Below are positions 1 to 8,493 of a DNA stretch of 60,601 bases, in pieces. The position numbers were made by a program, and so were the translations under genes. The stretch's first letter is position 1; the number at the start of each line of letters is the position of its first letter. Source of the DNA: Anaerocolumna sp. (GTDB taxonomy: Bacteria; Bacillota; Clostridia; Lachnospirales; Lachnospiraceae); assembly GCA_029239975.1 (NCBI GenBank), contig JARBTX010000002.1:66482-127082 (forward strand), given 5' to 3'. The notes under the pieces were generated by a model. That model ran no database searches. It was given only the letters and a program-made list of their open reading frames with translations, and was not told the DNA's origin.

Positions 1-366
1 GAGTTAGCTCAGATATTTAAGGGTATGTTGGGTGATAGTTCTAGTAATGAGACAAACCAAGAATATATTTCTAACCTAAAGGAAAATTTTTATCCAGTAA
101 GTGATTTTAATGGTAGTTTTACAATAAGTTTTACAGATACGAATAAAACATTAGCGATTGAGATTAATGGAAATAATTTAAGATGTTTCTATGGCGATAA
201 GAAAGATCCTGATGTGATAGCAAAGACTAGTAAAGATATAATGAATAAAATAATTAGTGGAAGAATGACATTGCAAAGAGCTTTTATGACTGGAGAGTTA
301 ACAGCAAAAGGAGATTTTAAGATTCTTAGAATGTTTGACCAATTATTTCAATTTAGTACATTTTAA
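1..366 (+). CDS. SCP2 sterol-carrier-like protein (5' end missing)
   Basis: The reading frame is open from the first base (E-L-A-Q-I-F-K-G-M) through to the stop at 364-366, so the gene probably starts upstream of the window and ATG 25 is internal. The visible ~121 residues look like the small SCP2 fold: a beta-rich part (FNGSFTISF, LAIEINGNNLRCFYGDK) and the typical C-terminal helical part with 'GRMTLQRAFMTGELTAKGD', where SCP2 proteins carry 'G.L...A...G.l...GD'. Family members bind lipid or other hydrophobic ligands. In Firmicutes they are often solitary cytosolic proteins or tails of larger proteins, so the missing N-terminus could add another domain. Substrate unknown. Confidence 0.7.
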   Translation, partial: ELAQIFKGMLGDSSSNETNQEYISNLKENFYPVSDFNGSFTISFTDTNKTLAIEINGNNLRCFYGDKKDPDVIAKTSKDIMNKIISGRMTLQRAFMTGELTAKGDFKILRMFDQLFQFSTF

Positions 367-370
367 TATA

Positions 371-419
371 AAAAAGTTCGAAGGAACACCAAATGAATTT
401 AGGTGATCCTTCGAAGTTT
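371..419 (-). terminator. Intrinsic terminator of the convergent pair
   Basis: The arms 374-390 and 402-418 pair with two mismatches around an 11-nt loop. Read on the minus strand the stem is followed by a T-run (371-375 on the plus strand are A). It therefore best serves the minus-strand kinase gene, and it can stop the SCP2 transcript as well. Confidence 0.6.
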
Positions 420-434
420 GTGTTAGGCTCATGT

Positions 435-468
435 ATTACATATAATACAACGACACATTATATGTAAT
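435..468. repeat. Perfect 12-bp inverted repeat
   Basis: ATTACATATAAT (435-446) is mirrored by ATTATATGTAAT (457-468) with a 10-nt loop. It lies between two convergent genes. It has no T-run, so it may be an accessory hairpin at the 3' end of the kinase mRNA or a protein site. Confidence 0.5.
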
Positions 469-513
469 GAGTTAGCAAAAGCCAAGGGTTTGACTCTAAG
501 AATAACCTAATCA

Positions 514-1269
514 TTAATCAACATGTAGGGGTAATTGAATTGTAAAACTTGTTTTATCTTCCGTTGAAGTTGCATTAATAGTACCATTATGTGCTGCTAT
601 TATCCTAGAAGATATCGCCAAACCAAGGCCCGTTCCTCCTGGTTTGTATGTAACATAAGGGTTAAAAATTGTAGAGATTTCATCACTTGGTATCATTTTA
701 CCATCGTTCTGAACAACGATTGTTAGGTAAGATTCTGGTGCTACTCTACATTCAATGTTGATATGGTTACCGTTAGTTGTTGCTTCAAATGCATTTCGTA
801 TCAAGTTTGTAAAAACTTGTTTCATCTTAATTGGGTCAAGGGAGTATTCAATGTAATAAGGGATTTCATCTTCAGTTATCGTTAAAGATAATTCAATACC
901 GTTTTGTTCGGCTAGTGGACGAAAGGTGCTTAGTACGGATTTGAGTAATAGAAGGAAATTTTGCTTCTGTTTTGTTACTACTTCACCATTATTATACATG
1001 CTTAACTCAGTTAGTAGATTTTCTAATCCATTAATATCTTCTGTTAGCTGATTCCAATATTTAAAATCCTTAGCCTCTGGATGTGCGGATTCAATTAACT
1101 GAACAGTACTTTTAATCAAGGTTAATGGATTACGAAGTTCATGAGAAAATTGTGATGTAAATAACTTACATTCTTTGTTACATTTATTGATAAAGAAAGC
1201 AAAATCCTCGTTGGAATTCATTAATTCCGTTAATTTTTGTTGTTCTTCCTTCGTAAACATTTTGTTCAC
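514..1269 (-). CDS. Soluble sensor histidine kinase
   Basis: A 251-aa cytoplasmic kinase with no membrane segment and only ~40 residues before the H-box, so it lacks a recognisable sensor domain. H-box FSHELRNPLT carries the phosphoacceptor His43. The N-box is NLIRNAFEAT, the G1 box VQNDGKMIP, and the G2 box GGTGLGLAISS, so the ATP-binding lid is intact. This small type resembles KinB/ResE-like transmitter modules and sporulation kinases. No response regulator gene is adjacent, so it is an orphan kinase. The start has a strong ribosome site (GGAGGTGAACAAA before ATG 1269). Partner and signal are unknown. Confidence 0.85.
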   Translation of the reverse strand: MNKMFTKEEQQKLTELMNSNEDFAFFINKCNKECKLFTSQFSHELRNPLTLIKSTVQLIESAHPEAKDFKYWNQLTEDINGLENLLTELSMYNNGEVVTKQKQNFLLLLKSVLSTFRPLAEQNGIELSLTITEDEIPYYIEYSLDPIKMKQVFTNLIRNAFEATTNGNHINIECRVAPESYLTIVVQNDGKMIPSDEISTIFNPYVTYKPGGTGLGLAISSRIIAAHNGTINATSTEDKTSFTIQLPLHVD

Positions 1270-1424
1270 CTCCTAAGCTAATATTATCAGAATATGGTAG
1301 TTTATACAATATATTCTCGTTTACAAGAAACGACAGCAAACACTTATAAATGGCTAAAAAAGAACATTTAATCCTAAACTCAGACTAAAGTACTATGAAA
1401 TATATGGAAAAAGGAGTAAGAAAA

Positions 1425-1841
1425 ATGGAAAATATATGTATATTTTGTAAAATTATTGGGAAAGAAATACCGTCGACAACATTGTATGAAGATGACGATT
1501 TTAAGGTGATTATGGATATTTCGCCCGCGGCAAAAGGACACGCAATTCTACTGACCAAGAAACATTTTGCTAATATCTTTGAGTTAGATGATGATACCGC
1601 ATCAAAGGCTCTAGTGATAGCAAAAAAGGTTGCAACAGCACTAAAAGAAGAATTTAACTGCGATGGTGTTAATATACTACAAAACAATGGTGAGGCTGCT
1701 GGACAGACCGTATTCCATTACCATATACACGTTATTCCAAGGTATTATAAGGACTCTGTACGAATTACCTGGGGACAGGATAGTTATAAAGATGGAGAAG
1801 CAGAAGAGATCGCAAAAGCAATACAAAAAAGGATAATATAA
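1425..1841 (+). CDS. HIT family nucleotide hydrolase (HinT-like)
   Basis: A 138-aa histidine triad protein. The N-terminus has CIFCKI with a C-x-x-C pair, as in zinc-binding Firmicutes HIT proteins. The C-terminal triad is FHYHIHVIPR (His-x-His-x-His-x-x). Members are purine nucleoside phosphoramidases or dinucleoside polyphosphate hydrolases in the cytosol. I choose ATG 1425 because AAGGAG (1411-1416) sits eight bases upstream; the in-frame ATG 1395 has no such site. The gene stands alone and ends in a strong terminator. Confidence 0.92.
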   Translation: MENICIFCKIIGKEIPSTTLYEDDDFKVIMDISPAAKGHAILLTKKHFANIFELDDDTASKALVIAKKVATALKEEFNCDGVNILQNNGEAAGQTVFHYHIHVIPRYYKDSVRITWGQDSYKDGEAEEIAKAIQKRII

Positions 1842-1857
1842 ATAAATGTATAAAATA

Positions 1858-1905
1858 AAAAATGTATCACTTAACTACCTAGCTTGTTAAGTGATACATT
1901 TTTAA
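1858..1905. terminator. Bidirectional terminator
   Basis: A perfect 14-bp stem (1862-1875 with 1886-1899) flanked by A-run and T-run. It serves the HIT gene on plus and the MFS gene on minus. Confidence 0.85.
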
Positions 1906-1956
1906 TTTATGTTGTTATTTAATTTATGTTGTTATTTAATTTATGAAGTTATTTAA
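1901..1956. repeat. Short AT-rich tandem repeat
   Basis: About three copies of a 17-bp unit based on ATTTAATTTATGTTGTT, the last one diverged, directly after the terminator. Probably replication slippage; no function visible. Confidence 0.6.
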
Positions 1957-1971
1957 TTAGATGAAATTACT

Positions 1972-3195
1972 TCAATTTAATATTTTCTTTTTGCTATTAT
2001 TCATAGCTAAGAGTAAGCATATTAATAAAATTGCTGGAAAAATGGTTCCCATTAATAATCCTGTTTTTAAAGCTAATTGATCTGCTAAGGGGTTGCCAAT
2101 ATTAAGTTTTGCAACCTTGTTTGATATGATACCACTAATCCAAGGTCCTGATGCACATCCTAAATCGCCACAAACAGCAAGTATACCAAACATAGACGCG
2201 CCACCACTTGGAAAACGATTAGATGCTAAACTAAAGGCACCCGGCCACATTAAGCTAACGGATAGGCCTGTTAAGCCACACGCAATTAAAGATAGGATAG
2301 GGTATGGTGAGAACACAGTAATTAGATAACAACTAACACAAAGAAGAGCTGATGCTACTAATAACTTCTCAAGTTTTATCTTAGAACCCCATAAACCATG
2401 AGACATTCTCCCGATTCCCATAAATATTGCGAAGAGACATGGACCTAACAAATCACCGAATACTTTTGATACATTTAATCCTTTTTCGGCAAACAAAGAG
2501 GACCATTGAGACATAGTAAGTTCAGAAGCGCCAGCACAAATCATAATAATCATAATTAATAGAAATGCTTTTCTAGTGAATAATTTCCTGATTGGTGTTT
2601 GTCCTTCTTCTGGAACAGGTGACATAAGTGGAACACGCATCAATAAAAATATATTGGTTATAGGTATAAGACTCCATAGAACAGTGATAATTGTCCATTT
2701 ATCTCGTCCAATAAAGAATAATAGCAATGTGGTTATAAGTACGACACCAACTTGTCCCCAACAATAAAAGGAATGGAGTAAACTCATAGCACCAGATTTG
2801 TTATCTCCTGGTATAGAATCTACAATAGGGCTAACTAATACTTCAATAAGTCCTCCTCCAATCGCATATAATACAATGGAAAATATCATTCCAATGTATG
2901 GATTAGGCAATATATTAGGTAAAAAACCTAAGCTTATCAATCCTAGAGCAGCACTCGTATGGGCTAAAATCATCAATGGTCGATATCCAAAGTGATTTAC
3001 AATTTTTACAGTTATAATATCAACAGCTAATTGAGTTACAAAATTAATTAAGATTAAGCTACCTAACATCTCAAACGTAATGTGAAATTGATTCTGAAAA
3101 ATAATAAAAAGTAAAGGTGCTAAGTTATTAATAATTGCTTGTGTTATGTAGCCAATATAACAGGAGTAAAGAGTTGTTTTGTAATTGATTTTCAT
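1972..3195 (-). CDS. MFS transporter
   Basis: A 407-aa integral membrane protein with about twelve hydrophobic segments and almost no soluble domain, typical of the major facilitator superfamily. The N-terminal half ends at a loop around 'RVPLMSPVPEEGQTPIRKLF' and the second half restarts with 'KAFLLIMIIMICAGASELTMSQWSSLF', giving the usual 6+6 layout. The 'SELTMSQW' region resembles sugar/FucP-like MFS members of Firmicutes, but I cannot name the substrate. It stands alone. Upstream (3196-3420) is a very AT-rich stretch with degenerate repeats and no gene. Confidence 0.85.
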   Translation of the reverse strand: MKINYKTTLYSCYIGYITQAIINNLAPLLFIIFQNQFHITFEMLGSLILINFVTQLAVDIITVKIVNHFGYRPLMILAHTSAALGLISLGFLPNILPNPYIGMIFSIVLYAIGGGLIEVLVSPIVDSIPGDNKSGAMSLLHSFYCWGQVGVVLITTLLLFFIGRDKWTIITVLWSLIPITNIFLLMRVPLMSPVPEEGQTPIRKLFTRKAFLLIMIIMICAGASELTMSQWSSLFAEKGLNVSKVFGDLLGPCLFAIFMGIGRMSHGLWGSKIKLEKLLVASALLCVSCYLITVFSPYPILSLIACGLTGLSVSLMWPGAFSLASNRFPSGGASMFGILAVCGDLGCASGPWISGIISNKVAKLNIGNPLADQLALKTGLLMGTIFPAILLICLLLAMNNSKKKILN

Positions 3196-3214
3196 ATGAT
3201 CCTCTTAGAGTATA

Positions 3215-3390
3215 AAGTTTATAATGTATGGTATTTGCTATGTTTAAAATTCATAATGTTTAAAGCTTATTATGTTTAATACTTATTTTGCTTGACTTAA
3301 AATGTTAAAAACTTATAATGTTAAAGCTTATGTTTTTTAACTATAATGTATATACCGTAAAGGTTATAAGGTATAAAGTTGGTGATTAAA
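3215..3390. repeat. Degenerate AT-rich repeats upstream of the MFS gene
   Basis: Several imperfect copies of a unit close to TAATGTTTAAAGCTTA (around 3222, 3254, 3272, 3302, 3316, 3342). The stretch must contain the MFS promoter on minus; no gene is seen in it. Confidence 0.4.
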
Positions 3391-3420
3391 ATTCAAAAGA
3401 ATTTGCTTAAAAAGTATAAT

Positions 3421-3455
3421 AAAAAGTTATATTAAATAACTTAATATAACTTTTT
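3421..3455. terminator. Bidirectional terminator below murG
   Basis: A perfect 15-bp stem (3421-3435 with 3441-3455) starting with five A and ending with five T. It lies ~50 bp past the murG stop, so it is likely the operon end on minus. Confidence 0.85.
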
Positions 3456-3505
3456 ATATAATTACTTATGTTTTCGATATTCTTTAAGAAATCTCTTTTT
3501 TCTTT

Positions 3506-4570
3506 TTATAAGGATACTTCCTTTATAATGTCTATTATAGATTCAATGGAATCATTTAAGACGCTTTTATTCATGGCTTCAATATAGGTTTGTCTCTGGC
3601 TATATACGTTATCAATTGCCTCAAGTAAAGATAAAGACGTTAAGGCCTCCTCTTTTAATACGAAACTATAACCTTGACGTTCGAAGGATTCCGCATTTAA
3701 AATTTGATCACCACGGCTTTGAGCAGCAGATAAAGGAATTAAAATATGTGGTTTTCTAAGTGCTAACAGTTCACAGATAGCGTTGGCACCTGCTCTCGAT
3801 ATGACTATATCTGCGGCATCTAACAAATCGCTTAATTCTTTCTTGATATATTCATATTGAACATATCCTGGAGTACCATTTAGTGATAGGTCTAATTTAT
3901 CTTTACCACAAAGGTGTATTACCTGATATTTTTTTAATAAAGTAGGTAAAATTGCTCTAACAGCTTCATTTACCACAGCAGACCCAGTGCTTCCACCTAC
4001 CACTAAAATCACAGGTTTATTGCTGGTAAGACCGCAAAAATCTAAGCCTTTTATCCTATTTCCTGAAAAAAGTTCTTGCCTGATTGGTGTTCCAGTTAAA
4101 ACAGCCTTTCCATCTGGAAGGTATTTTACTGTTTCAGGGAAATTAGCACATACTTTTTTTGCTGATGGAATACAAATCTTATTAGCTAATCCAGGTGTCA
4201 TATCAGATTCGTGGATAATGGCAGGTATTCCTTTTCTTTTCGCTGCAATAACAACAGGTACAGTTACAAAACCACCTTTTGAGAATACAACATCTGGTTT
4301 TAACTTTTTCATCAATGCAGTAGCTTCTAAGTAACCCTTCATTACCTTAAATGGATCACTGAAGTTTTTTGGATCAAAATATCGTCTTAATTTACCCGAG
4401 GATATACCATAATAAGGGATTCCTAATTCCTCAATTAATTTTCTCTCAATTCCATCATAGGAACCAATGTAATGTACATCATAACCTTCTCTCTTTAGGG
4501 CAGGAAGAAGAGCTATATTAGGTGTAACATGGCCGGCAGTACCACCACCGGTTAAGACAATACGCTTCAT
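3506..4570 (-). CDS. murG: UDP-GlcNAc:undecaprenyl-PP-MurNAc-pentapeptide GlcNAc transferase (MurG)
   Basis: A 354-aa GT28 enzyme that converts lipid I to lipid II on the cytoplasmic membrane face. The N-terminal Rossmann glycine loop is 'TGGGTAGHVTPNIAL'. Further motifs are 'FSKGGFVTVPVVIAA', 'HESDMTPGLANK', 'VVGGSTGS' and the UDP-sugar site 'SRAGANAICELLALRKPHILIPL', all in order. Start ATG 4570 follows GGAGG with good spacing; an in-frame extension upstream would overlap the preceding gene and lacks homology. It begins 3 bp after the TSCPD gene, so the two form an operon. It lies outside any division/cell wall cluster, so it may be a second murG copy. Confidence 0.95.
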   Translation of the reverse strand: MKRIVLTGGGTAGHVTPNIALLPALKREGYDVHYIGSYDGIERKLIEELGIPYYGISSGKLRRYFDPKNFSDPFKVMKGYLEATALMKKLKPDVVFSKGGFVTVPVVIAAKRKGIPAIIHESDMTPGLANKICIPSAKKVCANFPETVKYLPDGKAVLTGTPIRQELFSGNRIKGLDFCGLTSNKPVILVVGGSTGSAVVNEAVRAILPTLLKKYQVIHLCGKDKLDLSLNGTPGYVQYEYIKKELSDLLDAADIVISRAGANAICELLALRKPHILIPLSAAQSRGDQILNAESFERQGYSFVLKEEALTSLSLLEAIDNVYSQRQTYIEAMNKSVLNDSIESIIDIIKEVSL

Positions 4571-4572
4571 TT

Positions 4573-4815
4573 TTATTTCCTCCATTCCTTTAAGGCTTTG
4601 GATAATTGATCTGGACATGATGTTGGTCTGAAACCACATTTTGTTCCTTCTAAACGGGAAATCACTTCTTCAATTGTCATACCAACAACTAATTTGGATA
4701 TTCCAGAAGCATTACCAGAACATCCGCCTTTAAAATTAACTGATTTCACAATATTATCTTCTACTTCAAAATTAATTTCACTACAACATACACCACCGGA
4801 AGTCTTATATATCAT
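4573..4815 (-). CDS. TSCPD domain protein (TIGR03905 type)
   Basis: An 80-aa protein with the full TSCPD pattern: 'SGGVCCSEINFEVEDN', 'FKGGCSGNASGISKL', 'GTKCGFRPTSCPDQLSKAL'. Four conserved cysteines suggest metal binding. The domain is found alone in clostridia and at the C-terminus of some ribonucleotide reductases, and its function as a stand-alone protein is not known to me. It is preceded by AAAGGA and followed after 2 bp by murG, so translation is probably coupled. Confidence 0.9.
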   Translation of the reverse strand: MIYKTSGGVCCSEINFEVEDNIVKSVNFKGGCSGNASGISKLVVGMTIEEVISRLEGTKCGFRPTSCPDQLSKALKEWRK

Positions 4816-5143
4816 ATTCTATCGGTCCTTTCTATATGTAAATCATCACAATAATATCTATTTATTTTGTTTTTTCCTACATATTTAAGCTTATTTCCAT
4901 TGTTTTACCTTAGATAATTATAACATCTTTTTTTTTTGATGCAATGATATTTTGCATTTGGTTAATAAGATGGCCTAACAAAGGGATGATATAGTGTTTG
5001 GTATTAATGTTTGAATAAAGATGTTACATGAACTTATTTGTATTCTACATTTACAGCATAATAGTGCAATGATAGAATAAATTTAATCGTATTAAGTTTT
5101 GTTTTATTACAGGTCGAATCAATTTAAGAAGGAGAATAAAAAA
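4816..5143. other. Divergent intergenic region
   Basis: This 328-bp gap between divergent genes holds the promoters for the TSCPD-murG operon (minus) and the flavin reductase (plus). I see AT-rich sequence only, with no gene, no strong hairpin and no RNA motif. Confidence 0.5.
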
Positions 5144-5764
5144 ATGAACGTTTTATTAATCAATGGTAGCCCACATAAATTCGGATGTACTTATACAGCA
5201 CTAGAAGAAGTTGCAGGAAGATTAAATGCTCATGGTATAGAAACAACAATTTTTCACATTGGGAATAAACCGATTAATGGTTGTATTGCATGTTATAAAT
5301 GCTATGAAAGTGGACAATGCATATTTGGAGACGATCCAGTAAATGAATGTATTGAGTTGGCAAAAAAAGCAGATGGAATTATTGTGGGTTCACCAGTATA
5401 TTACTCTGGACCAAATGGATATCTGTGTGCATTACTTGATCGTATGTTTTTTATGAAAGAACATAATTATAATTACAAACCAGCAGCAGCTATTGTTAGT
5501 TGTCGTAGGGGTGGAGCAAGTGCTTCCTTTGATCGCCTTAATAAGTATTTTACTATTTCTAATATGCCTATCGTTTCAAGTCAGTATTGGAATGCAGTTC
5601 ATGGTAATTCACCGGAAGAAGTAAAACAAGATCTTGAAGGAATGCAAATTATGCGTACCTTAGGTAATAACATGGCATGGTTACTAAAATGCATTGATGC
5701 TTCAAAGGATTTAGTTCCATATCCAGAAAAAGAAGAAAGAATTGGCACTAATTTTATAAGATAG
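5144..5764 (+). CDS. Flavodoxin-fold NAD(P)H-dependent FMN reductase
   Basis: A 206-aa protein of the NADPH-dependent FMN reductase family: 'LLINGSPHKFGCTYTAL' is the phosphate-binding loop, followed by 'INGCIACYKCYESGQC' with a C-x-x-C motif and 'ADGIIVGSPVYYSGPNGYLCALLDRM' which contacts flavin. It probably reduces quinones, iron or other acceptors in the cytosol; the acceptor is unknown. Start ATG 5144 is chosen for AAGGAG 5129-5134; an earlier ATG (5099) has no site. It is followed by the GH74 gene on the same strand 70 bp later. Confidence 0.88.
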   Translation: MNVLLINGSPHKFGCTYTALEEVAGRLNAHGIETTIFHIGNKPINGCIACYKCYESGQCIFGDDPVNECIELAKKADGIIVGSPVYYSGPNGYLCALLDRMFFMKEHNYNYKPAAAIVSCRRGGASASFDRLNKYFTISNMPIVSSQYWNAVHGNSPEEVKQDLEGMQIMRTLGNNMAWLLKCIDASKDLVPYPEKEERIGTNFIR

Positions 5765-5834
5765 TTATTAAATTAAACTTAGCATCTAGGAAACCAACTA
5801 AATAGTATAATTATAAAGAAAAAAGGTAAACAAA

Positions 5835-8327
5835 ATGATAAATAATCAGAATAACGGTACAAGTCCATATACTTACAAAAATGTCCCTATTCCTGGTGGA
5901 GGTTTTGTAACAGGTTTTGTTTTTCATCCAGAAACAGAAAATATTCTATACGCAAGAACAGATATAGGCGGTTGTTACCGCTTTGATTTTAATAATAAGA
6001 GATGGATACCTTTGGTTGACGAAGCTACTAATAATGATTTATCAGCAACTTTTCCTTTATCCATAGCACTAAATAAATCAAAACCAGAAGAATTATATAT
6101 TGCTTGTGGAGATGGGGAACACGGGAGATTAAGTATATCAAAAGATTATGGAGATAGTTTTATTGATGTAGAAATACCTAGCCCAATTCACGGTAATTAT
6201 TCAGGGAGAGGAACTGGAGAACGACTAATAGTAGATGATAATAATCCAGATGTAATTTATTTTGGATCCATGAAAAAAGGGTTGTTACGGTCTATAGATG
6301 GTGGAAGCACTTGGGAACAACTTAAAGTTGGTGAGAACAACGAAATGGAAATTACATTTGTATTCGTAGATTCTCGCATTACCGTAGTAGATAATACGAT
6401 TAGATCTAAGATTGTTATTGTTGGAACAACTGGAGCTGCTAATAAAAGAGCAGATCAAATAAGAGGGAATAGCTTATATATATCAAAGGACGGTGGAGAG
6501 AGTTTTATTCCTATGCCTGAACCAGAACCTGTTGTTACTGAGCATTCTTGTATTGCGGGTTTTGTTGGGTCAAGATGTTCCTTCGATGGTACTTATCTAT
6601 ATATTACAGCTGTTTCTACAGGACCATATGCTTCCTTCGGATTTTCCAGTTATGCTTGTGATTCCAATCATCCAGCAGATGGACGATTACTGCGTTACCT
6701 AATAAATGGTGATGGAGATATTATAGAGTATGTTGATGTAACCCCAATAATTGCAGCAGTTCCAGAGATACAAAAAAGAGATAAGTCAGGAAAAAATAAA
6801 TTAGCACTTCATAGAAAGAATGATACAGAGGATTTAATCAAGATTGGCTGTGGATTAGGTGGTGTAGCAACTTGTAAAAGAGTACCAGGGTTGGTTGTAT
6901 GTACTACAATTGCAAGGAATTCAGGCGAAATGATACTAATTTCAAGAGATTATGGAAAGACATGGCAAGTTAATTTGCATGGATTAACTACTGGACATAT
7001 TCAATTTACCGTTCCATATATGAAACCAGAATACAACGGCGGTTCATCCCTAATTCATTGGTTAAGTGATATAAAAATTAATCCAAATAATCCAAACCAT
7101 GCAGTATTTAACACTGGTACGGGTGTATTTATGACTTATAATTTATTAGATGAGTCCTGTACCTGGGTATCCGAAACTTATGGAATAGAAGAGACAGTAC
7201 ACCTTAACATTTATAGTCCACCAAGTGGTGAGGTTAAGTTGTTAGATATTTTAGGAGATTTAGGCGGATTTGCATTTACCGATTTAGATAAACCGGCTGA
7301 AAATACCTTTGCTGATAGAGAAGGAAACCGATATATTACATGCTGTAATGGTGATTTTTCAGATGTGAATCCAAATTATGTTGTTGCAACTCCAAGGGGA
7401 AATTGGACTGGTAAAACAAAAGGTGGTGTCATCTTTTCAAAAGATCAATGTAAAACATTTGATTTACTGAAGCATCCATTTGGTATATCACCATTTATAG
7501 ATGAGTTATTAACAGAAATCAATAAGCCAAATGTAAACTCTGGTTGGGCAGCTATTTCACCAGATTGTAGTACAATTATCTGGTCTATCGCCAAACGAAT
7601 TTCATTACCTGCAAATGCAGTAGTTTATACCAGAGATGAAGGTAAAACATGGATTCGATCAGAGATTTATGATATTCATGGCAATATTGTACAAGATGAA
7701 ATGATAATACCCAAAGAACCTGCTAACTTAAAAAGTGGTGGTTGGAAAGCATATAAAGAGTATATTGGTAACATTATTGGTTTAAAAGTATTTGCTGATC
7801 GTGTTAATTCTAACATTTTTTATGGATTTGGTGACCACTCTAAAATTTATGTTAGTAGAGATGGTGGAAAATCCTTCTATCAATGTCCAACACCAGAAAA
7901 TATGCCAATCTTAAACCTAGCTGGTATTGATGGCGGAAATCTTGCAGAAATAAGAGTCGAGTCCAATAAAGAAGGTGTCATCTGGATTGCCTTTGGAGAA
8001 GGTGGCTTGTGGAAGATGGTATATGATACTAACAGAAATGAGTTTAAAGTTATGAAAGTATCCAAAGACGGAGATGTAATAGATTGTCAAGGCATGGGTA
8101 AGGGAAAAAGTAAAGAATGTAAGGCTCTTTATGTTAGTGGAACCATACAAGGTATATATGGTATTTGGCAATCCTTAGATGAAGGTAAGACGTTTACAAG
8201 AATCAATAATGAAAAACAAATGTATGGACAAATAAGAGGTATTACTGGAGATCCAAGAGTATTTGGGAGAGTATATGTTGCGACTGGCTCAAGAGGTGTA
8301 TTATATGGTGAACCATTAAAGAAGTGA
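5835..8327 (+). CDS. GH74 xyloglucan hydrolase without signal peptide
   Basis: An 830-aa tandem beta-propeller enzyme. The N-terminus 'YTYKNVPIPGGGFVTGF..HP....ILYARTDIGG' and the later 'LDILGDLGGFAFTDLD' are the two GH74 signature regions; the catalytic aspartates of the family map to Asp43 and Asp475. Many 'SxDGGxxW'-type propeller (BNR-like) turns are present. GH74 enzymes cleave the beta-1,4-glucan backbone of xyloglucan. Unlike most clostridial relatives it starts without signal peptide, dockerin or carbohydrate-binding module, so it probably acts inside the cell on imported xyloglucan oligosaccharides. The ribosome site (AAAAAGG) is modest. Confidence 0.93.
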   Translation: MINNQNNGTSPYTYKNVPIPGGGFVTGFVFHPETENILYARTDIGGCYRFDFNNKRWIPLVDEATNNDLSATFPLSIALNKSKPEELYIACGDGEHGRLSISKDYGDSFIDVEIPSPIHGNYSGRGTGERLIVDDNNPDVIYFGSMKKGLLRSIDGGSTWEQLKVGENNEMEITFVFVDSRITVVDNTIRSKIVIVGTTGAANKRADQIRGNSLYISKDGGESFIPMPEPEPVVTEHSCIAGFVGSRCSFDGTYLYITAVSTGPYASFGFSSYACDSNHPADGRLLRYLINGDGDIIEYVDVTPIIAAVPEIQKRDKSGKNKLALHRKNDTEDLIKIGCGLGGVATCKRVPGLVVCTTIARNSGEMILISRDYGKTWQVNLHGLTTGHIQFTVPYMKPEYNGGSSLIHWLSDIKINPNNPNHAVFNTGTGVFMTYNLLDESCTWVSETYGIEETVHLNIYSPPSGEVKLLDILGDLGGFAFTDLDKPAENTFADREGNRYITCCNGDFSDVNPNYVVATPRGNWTGKTKGGVIFSKDQCKTFDLLKHPFGISPFIDELLTEINKPNVNSGWAAISPDCSTIIWSIAKRISLPANAVVYTRDEGKTWIRSEIYDIHGNIVQDEMIIPKEPANLKSGGWKAYKEYIGNIIGLKVFADRVNSNIFYGFGDHSKIYVSRDGGKSFYQCPTPENMPILNLAGIDGGNLAEIRVESNKEGVIWIAFGEGGLWKMVYDTNRNEFKVMKVSKDGDVIDCQGMGKGKSKECKALYVSGTIQGIYGIWQSLDEGKTFTRINNEKQMYGQIRGITGDPRVFGRVYVATGSRGVLYGEPLKK

Positions 8328-8397
8328 TACCAAAGATATGAGTTTTACGTTTTAACTATGAATTCGTAACTTCATTTAAAGATATAGATTATGAAAT

Positions 8398-8487
8398 AGG
8401 GTCATTGCAAAATAGCTACAAGAACTTTACGAATGAGATAGCATAAATCCATTTAAAGTAGTAGATAAACTATTTTGCATTGTCCCT
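8398..8487. repeat. Long inverted repeat between convergent genes
   Basis: The arms 8398-8415 and 8470-8487 match at 16 of 18 positions with a 54-nt loop. The arm core TTGCAAAATAG resembles the outer arm of the palindrome at 11957-12103. A T-rich run follows on plus, so it may terminate the GH74 transcript. Confidence 0.6.
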
Positions 8488-8493
8488 TTATTT

